Positions 1 through 9,688 of a DNA stretch of 64,000 nucleotides are shown here, piece after piece. This DNA comes from Cyclobacterium lianum (GTDB lineage Bacteria > Bacteroidota > Bacteroidia > Cytophagales > Cyclobacteriaceae). The number at the start of each line of letters is the position of its first letter. Within the stretch, counting starts at the first letter, position 1. The notes below the pieces were generated by a model, which searched no databases, was not told the DNA's origin, and was given only the letters and a program-made list of their open reading frames with translations. Position numbers and translations under genes: made by a program. The stretch spans positions 1 through 64,000 of the forward strand of contig NZ_FRCY01000021.1 in assembly GCF_900143075.1 (NCBI RefSeq). Direction: 5' to 3'.

Positions 1-266
1 CCGGTATAGCTGCTACTGAGCAGATTGAAAAGAAAAGTAGGTCTAGGAAAAAGAAACGGAAATTGACGTACAAATACAACTGGAAAAATGCTTTTCTACA
101 ACTCAGAAAAAGGATTGTGGAGTTGTTCAGCCGGGAAAGTGTGGAAAAAATACTGGAAATCCTGGTCAACAAGATAGCCCGAAAGCAGGTAGCGGTAAAG
201 AAGGGAAGGAAATTTTCTAGAAAGGGTCTGGGAAAATCGGCAAGGACCAACCAATACTATAAATAG
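1..266 (+). CDS. Transposase, C-terminal fragment (probably IS4 family)
   Basis: The reading frame is open from the left window edge (frame of base 3) to the stop at 266, so only about 87 C-terminal residues are present. The tail is very basic (K/R-rich start, then a 'WKNAFLQLRKRIVELF' helix and a 'GRKFSRKG...NQYYK' end), which resembles the C-terminal tails of IS4-type transposases common in Bacteroidota; this is recognition from memory, not a search result. The catalytic DDE residues would lie upstream, outside the window. The gene points towards the truncated susD that starts to its right on the opposite strand, and about 180 noncoding bases separate its stop from the disrupted gene, as expected for the end of an insertion sequence. 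A TTG at 63 is an internal codon, not a real start. Confidence 0.6.
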   Translation, partial: GIAATEQIEKKSRSRKKKRKLTYKYNWKNAFLQLRKRIVELFSRESVEKILEILVNKIARKQVAVKKGRKFSRKGLGKSARTNQYYK

Positions 267-450
267 CAAAAAAGGGAAGGAAAGAGAAGAAAATACAACA
301 TATCGCACCAAAAATTGACACCTGCTTCAGGAGTAAGGAAGGCTATGCCTAAAACCTAATAAAAAGTCCAAAACTAGCAGTTGAAAATCAAAATTTTTCA
401 ATTTTGAAACCAAAATAAAAAACAAAAAAGCTTAACTTAATAGCATTGCA
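1..450 (+). mobile_element. Right end of an insertion sequence inserted in susD
   Basis: The transposase tail is followed by AT-rich noncoding DNA up to about 431-450, where the susD reading frame on the minus strand stops suddenly. The susD frame reads '..YGDLHD', a sequence typical of the middle of SusD proteins, then five foreign residues and a stop. The element boundary therefore lies at roughly 431-450. The other end, its terminal inverted repeat and the target duplication lie outside the window and could not be checked. Confidence 0.6.
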
Positions 451-1277
451 TCGTGAAGGTCTCCGTAAGTAGGGAATAAATTGATGAGGTTTGGGTTTGC
501 ATTGGCATACTCTATAACCTCAGCTGATTTTTGTGCAGCCATCTGGTAGTACTCGTTGCCCAAACTCAACGGAAACCCCGCCATGGTCAGGTACACCTTT
601 GCCAATTGACTTTTTACAGCTGCTTGTGATACCCTACCGCTCACATCCATCCAGGGAAGGCCCGCAGCCTCTGCCGCTTTCAAATCGTCCACGATTACCT
701 GATATACTGCTTCCTGAGGCGAGGGCGAAGGTCTGAAGTTTTCAGAAGCTGCCGTTTGAGGGTCGGTGATCAATGGTATATTCCCCCAAAGCCGAACGGC
801 ATAAAAATAGGCCCATGCTCTCAGGAATCTGGCCTCACCAAGAATTTTCGTTTTTTGAGCTTCGTCCATCGGCGTAATTGCAGGTACTTTATCCAAGACC
901 ATGTTGGCCTGTGCGATTACCTTGTACAAGCCGTTCCACCAATTGATAATATGACCCGTTCTACCATCATAAATCAAACCATACAGGTTGTTCAAATCGG
1001 AATTCTGGGCTGTCTCCGTAGTAGAGGTTCCGGTAGGAGCCTCCAGAAGTTGCCAATTAGAAGAAAATATCCCCGCCCCGTCACCAATAAATCTAGTATC
1101 CGCATAAACTGCTGCAAGGGCCGCCTCAGCATGGTCAGGAATGGTATAAAAGCTTTCCGGTGTAAGGTTAGAAGGATCTTCTTCACTCAGAAAATCCTGA
1201 CAGCCCGTCAAAACAGCTATCGCAATAACGCTTATGCTTACAGGGGTCCAAATTATATTGCTAATTATTTTTTTCAT
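432..1277 (-). pseudogene. SusD/RagB family lipoprotein, truncated by an insertion sequence
   Basis: The product is an N-terminal SusD with signal peptide and lipobox (VLTGC), the usual TPR-like start 'EDPSNLTPESFYT' and the conserved 'ARFLRAWAYFYAVRLWGNIPL' helix region. Normal SusD proteins are about 480-580 residues; this one ends after about 280, just past 'YGDLHD', with a short foreign tail (AMLLS). The C-terminal half, which carries most of the glycan-binding loops, is missing. The start at 1277 (MKKIISN) gives a clean signal peptide; in-frame ATGs at 1289 and 1301 are alternatives. It follows its SusC partner by about 27 bases in the same direction. The protein is probably nonfunctional, unless the rest of the gene lies beyond the inserted element as a separate fragment. 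Confidence 0.85.
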
Positions 1278-1304
1278 TTCTCGATTCATTAAATAACTCA
1301 AAAT

Positions 1305-4300
1305 TTACAAAGCGACTTGAATACCAAGTAAATAGGTAGTCGGCTTGGGATAGCTATGCCAGTTCATTCCCTGAGAAAACACGTTGCTGCCATCCCCTCC
1401 CCTTATCGGGGTCACTTCAGGATCGCCAATAATTTCATCTCCTGTAACCAGAAAGAAATTTTGAGTGGAAGTATACACCCGGAGCCTGCTCAACCGCAGC
1501 CTGTTTGCTACCTCTACAGGAAATGTGTAGCCTAAAAGAAGATTGCGTCCTCTTAAAAACGACGCATCTTTAACCCATCGGGAATCCACATTTGTCACGT
1601 AACCAGCCCGTGTATCCCTGATTTCTGCTATCATGGAATTCTGATTGTCCGGAGTCCAGGCATCCAGCACCGTGCGGTAACTATTTGCCAGTGCTTGCCG
1701 GTCTTCACTCGGATGTAAGTTCATGTCCAGAAGATCATTTCCATACATGTACTGAAGATCCACTGCCAAATCCCAATTTCTGAAGCGAATATTGTTGGTT
1801 AGCGCACCCCAAAATTTGGGATTCCCGTTACCTATAATCATGCGATCAGAATCGTTTATGGCCTTATCTCCATTTACATCGAGATATTTGATATCCCCAG
1901 GGAGAATGGTCAATCCATTTCTATAACTGACAAACTCTGCTGCCTCACTTCTTTCGGATTCATTCCAGGTTCCCAGCCGCACCAAACCCCAGAAAGAACC
2001 CACCGGCTCGCCAATCCGGATAATATTTGTCTGATTGGTAAAGTTTGGTCCGCCGACACCGAAAATATCCGCGGGTGTGGCTAATGACAATACTTTATTG
2101 CGGTTTGCAGAAAAGTTAAAACTACTGTTCCAGGAAAAATCGGCCTTTTCTACAATTACTCCATTTAGTGTAAGTTCAACGCCTTTATTCTCCATGGAGC
2201 CGACATTTCTTCTAATAGTTGCGTAACCACTGGTCCTTGGAACGGGAGAATCCAACAACATGTCTGTCGTTTTTCTGTAATAGTAGTCAAACTCCAGAGT
2301 AAGCCTGTTTTGAAACAAGCCAAGTTCTAAACCGATATCGCTCTGAGCAGTCTTTTCCCACCTTAGGTCGGGATTGGCGAGTCGGTTAATACCTGTACCT
2401 CCAACCTGGGTCTCATTCCAAATGGCGGAATAATTTGAGCTCAAAAGTGACAGGGAGGAGTAGGGTGGAATCTCTGAGTTACCCGTCAGCCCATAGCTGG
2501 TCCTCAATTTCAAATTTGAGATAAGGGTATTCCCTTGTAAAAATCCTTCCTCGGATAGTCTCCAGGCCAGGGCAGCAGAGGGGAAAATCGCATATTTGTT
2601 ATTCTCACCAAATTTGGAGGCTCCATCGGCTCTTCCGGTAGCTGTAAACAAATATTTGTCGTCAAGAATATAGTTTATCCTTGCGAAAAAAGAATTTAAA
2701 GCATGCCGAGATGCATTCGATCCGACACGTGGAAGCTGTGATCCGGCTCCAAGGTTGTTATAGGTAAAGAAATCTGTTGCAAAATTCTGAATACTTGCAC
2801 TCATGCTGGAGTAAGTGTTTTCCTGCCAGGAAATACCCAATAATCCGGTGAATGCATGTCTTTCTGCGAATACTTTATTATAGGTAAGGTAATTTTCCAG
2901 GGACCAGAAAGTGTCCCTGTTTAAACTTTTGGATGCCGTTCCGGATTGGGCAATGGCCAGGGTACGCGTGCTGGATTGGTTATTTTCCTGGGTGAAGATA
3001 TTCACCCCCAAAACGGTCCGCATTTCCAGGCCTTCGGCAAATTTGATATTCGAGTACGCACTCCCCAACGTCGTTTGGGTATTCAGGATATACTTTCTAC
3101 CGTACAAACGGTGCATGGAACTCATTGTGCCTTCGGCAAAAGGATAATCTCTGTTGTTGGCAAAGGTACCATCCTCGTACCTTACAGGTAAAAATGGAAA
3201 ATCCTCCACAATTTGCCTTGGTACTGCATCGCTGACATCTACCAGGTTTTCCGATTGGTTATTGTAACTGAGTGTACCGCCAACATTTAACCAGGGTTTC
3301 ACCTGATCATCGATGGTAAATCGGGTGGAATAACGGGTGAGGTATGACGTTTTTAACAAACCCTCATCATCCCGATATCCCAATGATAAGGAATACCGTG
3401 TTCGTTCGTTACCTCCTGTAAATCCTAGTTGATGGTTTTGGGATAATTTATTCTGGGTGGTTTCATTAAGCCAGTTGGTGTCAAACAAGGGATTGCCCTG
3501 ACTATCAAAAATTCGTGGATCAGTTCGTCTCAGTGCAGGATTCAGATAGGCCCATCTCCCCGCGTTCCAGCCTTCCGGATCATATTTTTCCATATTCCGC
3601 CAGGCAAGTTCTTCTACAGCCAAATATTCGGCCGCGTTCAAAACTTCAGGTCTGTTCGGGCCAATTGTATTGACGCTGAAATCCACATTATAGGTCAGCG
3701 TTCCTTCACCTGATTTGCCTTTTTTGGTAGTAATCAAGATGACTCCATTTGCACCCCTGGATCCATATATTGCAGTAGAAGATGCATCCTTCAATACTTC
3801 CACGGAGACGATGTCGTTTGGGTTGATGTAATCAATCGCATTACTTGCCTGATCCTGGTTACTCATGGGCAATTGGACTCCGTCGACGACATATAAAGGA
3901 TTATTGGAAGAGTTGATGGAACTAAATCCCCGAATTCGTACGTTGGTTCGGCCACCTGGCCGACCTGAATTAACGTTAACCTGAACACCTGCCACTCTAC
4001 CAGCCAGGGCCTGGTTAAGTGATGGAGAGGGCCGTTCATTCAGCTCAGCTTCTCCAACTGAACCTACAGATCCGGTCAAATCAGACTTCTTCTGCGTGCC
4101 ATAACCGATGACGACGACTTCCTCCAGGGCAGAAGAATCCTGATTCATCCGAATGGTAAGATTGGTTTGATTGCCTGCGATTATGGTTTGGGTCTGGTAA
4201 CCGATAAAAGAGATTACCAGCGTAGACTCTTCGGGCACGGTGATAGAAAATTTGCCGTCAAGATCCGTGACTGTTCCGCGGGTAGTTCCCTGTACAGAAA

Positions 4301-4514
4301 CAGTAGCGCCGGGAAGGGGCTCTCCGTTTTCGTCGAGAACCGTACCGGAAATGGTTACATCCGCTTCTTGCTTGACTGCGCCAAAATCGGATTTGGAATT
4401 TGTTCTCGCCTGACCGGGCTGACTGAGCGTTAGGCTAGCCACCAGTAAGATCGACAGTGCAAATTCCGCCTTTTCGCGAAATTTTATTACTGCCTTTAGT
4501 AATTTATTATACAT
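1305..4514 (-). CDS. SusC/RagA family TonB-linked outer-membrane receptor (no STN domain)
   Basis: This is a TonB-dependent transporter of about 1069 residues that imports glycan fragments across the outer membrane with its SusD partner. In order it has a signal peptide, a carboxypeptidase-regulatory-like beta-sandwich (ISGTVLDENGEPLPGATV...), the 'ALEEVVVIGYGTQKKSDLTG' plug entry with 'DVSV(E)EVLKDASSTAIYGSRGANGVILITTKKG', and a 22-strand barrel with the usual C-terminal 'P.P.TYLLGIQVAL'. It has no STN domain, unlike the SusC proteins at 14-17 and 40-43 kb, which fits the absence of a sigma/FecR pair upstream. The start at 4514 (MYNKLLKAV) is preferred; the in-frame ATG at 4604 would add 30 residues that do not look like a signal peptide. 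Its SusD partner is broken. Confidence 0.93.
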   Translation of the reverse strand: MYNKLLKAVIKFREKAEFALSILLVASLTLSQPGQARTNSKSDFGAVKQEADVTISGTVLDENGEPLPGATVSVQGTTRGTVTDLDGKFSITVPEESTLVISFIGYQTQTIIAGNQTNLTIRMNQDSSALEEVVVIGYGTQKKSDLTGSVGSVGEAELNERPSPSLNQALAGRVAGVQVNVNSGRPGGRTNVRIRGFSSINSSNNPLYVVDGVQLPMSNQDQASNAIDYINPNDIVSVEVLKDASSTAIYGSRGANGVILITTKKGKSGEGTLTYNVDFSVNTIGPNRPEVLNAAEYLAVEELAWRNMEKYDPEGWNAGRWAYLNPALRRTDPRIFDSQGNPLFDTNWLNETTQNKLSQNHQLGFTGGNERTRYSLSLGYRDDEGLLKTSYLTRYSTRFTIDDQVKPWLNVGGTLSYNNQSENLVDVSDAVPRQIVEDFPFLPVRYEDGTFANNRDYPFAEGTMSSMHRLYGRKYILNTQTTLGSAYSNIKFAEGLEMRTVLGVNIFTQENNQSSTRTLAIAQSGTASKSLNRDTFWSLENYLTYNKVFAERHAFTGLLGISWQENTYSSMSASIQNFATDFFTYNNLGAGSQLPRVGSNASRHALNSFFARINYILDDKYLFTATGRADGASKFGENNKYAIFPSAALAWRLSEEGFLQGNTLISNLKLRTSYGLTGNSEIPPYSSLSLLSSNYSAIWNETQVGGTGINRLANPDLRWEKTAQSDIGLELGLFQNRLTLEFDYYYRKTTDMLLDSPVPRTSGYATIRRNVGSMENKGVELTLNGVIVEKADFSWNSSFNFSANRNKVLSLATPADIFGVGGPNFTNQTNIIRIGEPVGSFWGLVRLGTWNESERSEAAEFVSYRNGLTILPGDIKYLDVNGDKAINDSDRMIIGNGNPKFWGALTNNIRFRNWDLAVDLQYMYGNDLLDMNLHPSEDRQALANSYRTVLDAWTPDNQNSMIAEIRDTRAGYVTNVDSRWVKDASFLRGRNLLLGYTFPVEVANRLRLSRLRVYTSTQNFFLVTGDEIIGDPEVTPIRGGDGSNVFSQGMNWHSYPKPTTYLLGIQVAL

Positions 4515-5660
4515 TAGGTTTTTGTCTTTTAGATTAATGGGCTGGCGTGAGACAGACTGCTTCTCCTTACATTTACTGTCCCGGGAAAAAATGGAAAACA
4601 GCAACTCTTTTTTTGAAACCAGTAGTCACGCCGCAAATGGTAAACATCACCCTTACGGGCAACCAAGGAACGTAATCCCCTTGTACATGGAGCAACCAGC
4701 GACACCAAACCATGCGATTTGACCAGGAATCCGGCATACCCGCATGAATGGGACGCTCTGGGAAGATGTAGCAAGAGTCAGGAGCTGTTTTCTAAATTCA
4801 TAGCAGTGTTGGGTTTACTGTATTGCAAAAATTTACGATCTGATTTCGATCAGACCTGGACTATTCAAAAAGCTGAACATCTTTAAACGATCCCATCCCA
4901 ATTTGAGCCCCGATTCCATGGGAAAAAAACCGGAGATGAGCAATAACCAGGAAATGCAATCTAAAGATTCAGACCTTACCACTCGTTACTTCTGAACGAA
5001 TACCGTTTCAAATTCAGTAAAATCAGATCACGCCAGTTACTGAGTTCAACCGAATCCTGCGTGAATTCCAGCAAGGTTCCTAAATCAGAAAATAGGAATG
5101 GTTGCAGGATATTTCCAACTAAAAAAGTATTTTAATGAGGTTATAGCTTCGCTCCGATGACCAATTCAGGCAAGTTTGACTAAATCAAGGCAGGTTTGGA
5201 CACCAAAACGGAAATCACAATGGTTTTGGGCTACGCCGGAAATCCCTAAAAAACAATATCTTTTTCCAGTTCCTGTAACCTGAAATAATCGTATACAACA
5301 TCAATTCAAATACAAATTTAATAATCCAATTTAAAACAAAATCAAAATATATCCTACCAAAAACATCTTAAAATAATTAATAATTTGACACCATTAAAAA
5401 GTCATTTATTTGCCATTCAAATCATGCGTGGATATTTTGTGAAATCGACCGGCACTGCAATTAATATCTACAACATTTCCAATGCATTTCAAATATTTCG
5501 CCGGACCTCAAGTGATAACACTAAATTTTTAATCATACCAATCGCACATGCCAATCCAGGGGTGTACTGAAGTACTTTTTCTGAATATCAATATCTTACG
5601 TTTTAACTACGGTATCAGATCGGGCTTTTGCCAGCCAGTTGTCGAAAATGCGGCGCCTCC
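4515..5660. other. Intergenic region, about 1.1 kb, no gene recognised
   Basis: No convincing coding sequence was found in either strand; short open frames here lack codon bias and family motifs. The part from about 5280 to 5400 is strongly AT-rich. A 7-base inverted pair (GGCGTGA at 4544-4550, TCACGCC at 4626-4632) lies just upstream of susC, too far apart to call. Two related 'CA(A)GGCA(A/G)GTTTG' boxes occur at about 5167-5200. The promoter of the susC gene should lie here, but I could not assign it. Confidence 0.5.
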
Positions 5661-7988
5661 TCAGGTCTTTGTAACCGCCTCTTCCAGATTATACAGCGCC
5701 ACAATTACCTGCATTAGAGCAGCCGATGCTGCAGTTTTCTGCGTTTCCGGCAAGGGAGAGGCCCCGATATCCACCACTTTCTGCGCAGCCGCGGGCTGGT
5801 CTGTAAAACGACCGAGTTCCTCCTCATAATAGGTAAGCATCATTTCCTTTTCCCCCGGTTTAGGCAATCGGGCCAATATTCTGAGAAAGGCCTCCTCTAT
5901 AGCCAATTCCGGATTTTCATGTGCTTTGTTCAAACTTTCTGCCAGCACCCTGGATGCCTCCAGCACCAGCGGGTCGTTTAGCATGACCAGGGCCTGAAGA
6001 GGCGTGTTGGTTCGGTTTCTGCCCACCTGGCATATGTCACGGTTACTTCCGTCAAAAATCAGCAATGAGGGTGGCGGCAAAGTTAGTTTGATAAAGGTAT
6101 AGATCCCCCGCCGGTACAGTTTGTCGCCTTTGTCCTGCCGGTAAACGTTCAATTCTCCCCGTCCTGAGCTGGATGCCTCCCACAAACCGGCGGGCTGGTA
6201 GGGCTTCACGCTCGGGCCTCCGATATCGGGAACCAAAAGACCACTGCTGGAAAGTACAAAATCCCGGATAAGCTCGGCATGGAGGCGCAGTCGGGGAAAT
6301 CGCGCCAGGTATACATTTTCCGCATCCTTTTCCTGATGGTCGGGTTTCAGCTCAGCGGACTGCCGGTAGGTAGCCGAGCTGACGATTAACCGTATCAGGC
6401 GTTTGATGTCCCAGCCATTTTCCCGGAAATCCACAGCCAGCCAGTCCAGTAGCTCAGGATGCGTGGGTAATTTTCCCTGCATGCCAAAGTCACCCGCCGA
6501 GGGCACCAATCCCTTGCCAAATATCTCCTGCCAAATCAGATTGACAAATACCCTGGCGGTAAGCGGGTGGTCATCCTGAAGGGCCCATTGCACCAGACCC
6601 AATCTATTTGCCGGCAGCTGGGGGTCAAAGGACCTGATCGCTGCAGGGGTCCCTGCCTTCAAGCGCTCACCGGTAGGTGCATCATAGAGGCCCCGGTCCA
6701 ATACATAGGTAGGCCGGACTGAATCCTGCAGATCCTGCATGATGGATACAGCCACCCTGCTCGTATCGGGATGATTGACAAAATCCAGAATGCCTCTGGT
6801 GTCTGCTTCCTCTACCCAGATCAACGGGGTCTTTGCCCTTACTGCTGATCCTGCTCCTCCCTCAAATCCCTTTTCGGGAGTATTGTTGAAAAATGCATAG
6901 AGGTTGAAATAATCCTTTTGAGAAATGGGATCGTACTTGTGATCATGGCATTGGGCACATTCCATTGTGATCCCTAACGTGACCTTACTGAAGGTGTTGG
7001 TTTTGTCCAGCACATATTCCACCCGGTATTCTTCATCAATGACGCCTTCTTCTTCGGTGATCTTGTGGTTTCTATTAAAAGCCGTGGCGAGTAGTTGTTC
7101 CTTATTTGGGTTGGGCAGCAGGTCGCCAGCGAATTGCCAGGTAAGAAACTGGTCATAAGGCATGTTCTTGTTAAAAGCGTGTATTACCCAGTCCCGATAG
7201 GGCCACTGAGTCCGGATGTTGTCATTCTGGTAGCCAAAGGAATCCGCATATCTGGCGATATCCAGCCAAAGCAGGGCCATACGCTCCCCGAACGCAGGCT
7301 TTTCCAGATAATGGTCTATCATCTCCTCCCAGGTCCTGCCGTTGTTTAAAAAGTCTTTTACCTCAGCGATTTCAGGAGGTAGCCCTGTAAGGTCCAGACT
7401 CAGCCGTTTCAACAAGTAGGATTTTTCTGCTTCCTGATTGGGGCTTAGTCCGTTTTCCTTCATTTTTGCCAATACAAATGCGTCAATAGGGTTTTCTGAC
7501 CATCCCCTGCGGTCAACAGCAGGCAATTTGCTTTTCTCAGGAGGAATAAACGCCCAGTGTTTCTCATACACTGCCCCCTGATCGATCCATTTTTTGATCA
7601 GTTTTTTTTCGTGTTCAGAAATCTTAAGGTTGGATTCCGCCGGGGGCATCATTTGCGCCGGATCAGTGGAAAAGATCCGCTGTATCAATTGGGATTCCGC
7701 TGGTTTCCCGGGGACTACAGCGTGTGTACCGGGGTTTTCCTGCAGTGCGGCATAGGCACCCTCTTCTGTATCCAGCCGCAACCCGGCCTCTCTTTTATTC
7801 GCATCCGGGCCATGGCAGGCAAAACAATTGTCCGATAGAATGGGGCGAATATGAAAATTATAACTTACCTGATCCGGGATTTCAGGACTTTTTAGGTCGC
7901 CACTACCGCTACAGGCGTACAATAAAAAAACGGCCATCAAAGGAACTATCAGGCCTGCCAGCAGGACCTGGTATCGTTTTACACGCAT
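5661..7988 (-). CDS. Cytochrome-c/DUF1549/DUF1553 (PSD1-type) lipoprotein
   Basis: This 775-residue protein starts with a signal peptide and lipobox (LLYAC, Cys26), then a 'planctomycete cytochrome C' domain with a single haem motif C55-F-A-C58-H59 followed by 'GPDANKREAGLRLD', then the DUF1549 region (about 150-360, 'NPIDAFVLAKMKENGLSPN', 'FNRNHKITEEEGVIDEEYR') and DUF1553 (about 440-730, 'NPLTARVFVNLIWQEIFGKGLV'-like, 'NRTNTPLQALVMLNDP'). Such proteins are abundant in Planctomycetes and occur in marine Bacteroidota, usually paired with a DUF1501 protein; their biochemical role is not established. No DUF1501 gene is adjacent; a sulfatase and a PhoD-like phosphatase precede it in the same direction. 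I infer a role in extracytoplasmic breakdown of a sulfated glycan or its products. Confidence 0.88.
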   Translation of the reverse strand: MRVKRYQVLLAGLIVPLMAVFLLYACSGSGDLKSPEIPDQVSYNFHIRPILSDNCFACHGPDANKREAGLRLDTEEGAYAALQENPGTHAVVPGKPAESQLIQRIFSTDPAQMMPPAESNLKISEHEKKLIKKWIDQGAVYEKHWAFIPPEKSKLPAVDRRGWSENPIDAFVLAKMKENGLSPNQEAEKSYLLKRLSLDLTGLPPEIAEVKDFLNNGRTWEEMIDHYLEKPAFGERMALLWLDIARYADSFGYQNDNIRTQWPYRDWVIHAFNKNMPYDQFLTWQFAGDLLPNPNKEQLLATAFNRNHKITEEEGVIDEEYRVEYVLDKTNTFSKVTLGITMECAQCHDHKYDPISQKDYFNLYAFFNNTPEKGFEGGAGSAVRAKTPLIWVEEADTRGILDFVNHPDTSRVAVSIMQDLQDSVRPTYVLDRGLYDAPTGERLKAGTPAAIRSFDPQLPANRLGLVQWALQDDHPLTARVFVNLIWQEIFGKGLVPSAGDFGMQGKLPTHPELLDWLAVDFRENGWDIKRLIRLIVSSATYRQSAELKPDHQEKDAENVYLARFPRLRLHAELIRDFVLSSSGLLVPDIGGPSVKPYQPAGLWEASSSGRGELNVYRQDKGDKLYRRGIYTFIKLTLPPPSLLIFDGSNRDICQVGRNRTNTPLQALVMLNDPLVLEASRVLAESLNKAHENPELAIEEAFLRILARLPKPGEKEMMLTYYEEELGRFTDQPAAAQKVVDIGASPLPETQKTAASAALMQVIVALYNLEEAVTKT

Positions 7989-8138
7989 GCGATTATTTGG
8001 TTATTTACCCGCATAAGGTACCAATTATCTCTTACATTACCAATAGAGCAATGAATTCTAAAGGGGACCCGGAATAAATCCGGGATAATTGGATAAATGG
8101 CCTGATTAGGGGAAACCTACTTTCGGGCTTTTCTTAAC

Positions 8139-9662
8139 CTACTCTCCCAGGGCGGAAAACCTCCACCGGGGATTTGCTGCCGGCACATGGGCTTCAGCCA
8201 CGATTTGCGCTACTTTTCTGATTATTTCGGGATGTTCGGCAGCCAGATCATTGGTTTCCATTGGGTCGTTTTCCAAATCAAAAAGCTGCCATTCAGACGG
8301 CTGCTCCTGCATGTTTAACCGCAGCGCCTTCCAATTGCCCATTCTCACGGCCATTTGCCCACCATAGGAAGGAAACTCCCAGTATAAGAATTCATGTTTG
8401 TCTTGTTTTTCACCCTTTAACGCGGGAAGGAAACTAATGCCATCAGAATCAAATGGGGCCTCCACTCCAGCTATTTCCGCCAAAGTGGGCATGACATCGT
8501 AAAATGCGGATACATGATCAGTAGTGGTGCCTTTATCTATCACCACAGGCCAGGAAGCAATCATGGGCACACGTATGCCGCCCTCGTAAAGATACCCTTT
8601 TCCAAAACCCCTTTCTTCCCTGAAAGGCCCGGCACTATTGAACCAGGGAGAATCGGTACCACCGTTAAAGGTGGGGCCATTATCAGAAGTAAAAATAATC
8701 AGAGTATTGTCATATACCCCCTGCTCTTTGAGTTGCTGTACCAGTTGTCCTACCTGCTCGTCAAGGTAGCTGACCATCGCTGCGTAGGTAGCTCTTGGAT
8801 GGCGGGCGGGAAAGTAGGAACGCTCGCCCAGGTAAGGTTCCTCATCTCCGAATTTATCGACATAGTAATCTACCCATTTGGTCGGCACCTGAAGGGGGAC
8901 GTGTGGAATAGGTGTGGCCCAGTACAGGAAAAAAGGATTGTTTTTCTGATCCGATACAAATGCCGTTATCCGTTCAAACATTTCCCCGGGTGCATAGTCG
9001 GTAAGAAAATAATCCGAATAACTTGCTCGTGCATAGGGATCTGCTCCTTCCGGAAGGCGGGTATTGGGAGGGACGGTATCATTATTCAGATACACTCTTC
9101 GGTCATTTTCCCAAAGGTGAACCGGATATAAAGTATGGGCCTGACGCTGGCAATTGTAACCGAAAAAATAATCAAATCCCTGTTTGTTGGGCACGCCCTC
9201 CGTATGGGGTGCTCCCAAACCCCATTTTCCAACGATAGCCGTAGCATATCCTGCGCCCTGCAGAAGAGAACCCAGTGTAGTGGTTCCCTCCCTGATCGGA
9301 CGCTGCCCTTCCAGTGTGGAGTCAGCAAGCATGGCCATGAAATCCCAGACATCTCCTCGATCCCCCCATTCGTCATTTCCGCGTACCTGAGCCCTTCCAC
9401 TGTGCTGTCCCGTCAGCAATACCGCTCTGGATGGTGCGCAAACCGGTGATCCGGCATAATGCTGTGTAAATAGCATCCCGCTTGCGGCAAGCGCATCGAT
9501 GTGAGGAGTTTCAATCTTTTCCTGTCCGTAACAGCCCAAATCCCCATATCCCAAATCATCCGCCAGAATGTAGATGATGTTGGGTGGGGCCTGCTCTGCC
9601 GGCTTTTCTGCAGAGCAGGCGATAGCAAAAAAAGCGAGAAATAAGATTAATCTGAAGGTCAT
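8139..9662 (-). CDS. Sulfatase, S1 family, lipoprotein
   Basis: This is a formylglycine-dependent sulfatase of 507 residues that hydrolyses sulfate esters. The N-terminus has a lipobox (AIAC, Cys16), the metal-binding 'ILADDLGYGDLGCYG' segment (Asp35, Asp36) and the activation motif C75-A-P-S-R79, whose Cys is converted to formylglycine. Further family markers are 'VGKWGLG', 'FFLYWATPIPHVPLQVP', 'TLIIFTSDNGP' and the C-terminal 'LFDLENDPMETNDLA'. It lies about 26 bases downstream of the PhoD-like phosphatase and 150 bases upstream of the PSD1 protein, in the same direction, so it is probably part of the SusC/D-led transcript starting near 21 kb. The sulfated sugar cannot be named from sequence. 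Confidence 0.93.
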   Translation of the reverse strand: MTFRLILFLAFFAIACSAEKPAEQAPPNIIYILADDLGYGDLGCYGQEKIETPHIDALAASGMLFTQHYAGSPVCAPSRAVLLTGQHSGRAQVRGNDEWGDRGDVWDFMAMLADSTLEGQRPIREGTTTLGSLLQGAGYATAIVGKWGLGAPHTEGVPNKQGFDYFFGYNCQRQAHTLYPVHLWENDRRVYLNNDTVPPNTRLPEGADPYARASYSDYFLTDYAPGEMFERITAFVSDQKNNPFFLYWATPIPHVPLQVPTKWVDYYVDKFGDEEPYLGERSYFPARHPRATYAAMVSYLDEQVGQLVQQLKEQGVYDNTLIIFTSDNGPTFNGGTDSPWFNSAGPFREERGFGKGYLYEGGIRVPMIASWPVVIDKGTTTDHVSAFYDVMPTLAEIAGVEAPFDSDGISFLPALKGEKQDKHEFLYWEFPSYGGQMAVRMGNWKALRLNMQEQPSEWQLFDLENDPMETNDLAAEHPEIIRKVAQIVAEAHVPAANPRWRFSALGE

Positions 9663-9688
9663 GAAACAACAGTAATTTAGTTTAAGAT

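Noticed and set aside
5385-5829. Short plus-strand frames near the end of the PSD1 gene
   Set aside because: They are antisense to or flank the PSD1 gene and lack any recognisable features.
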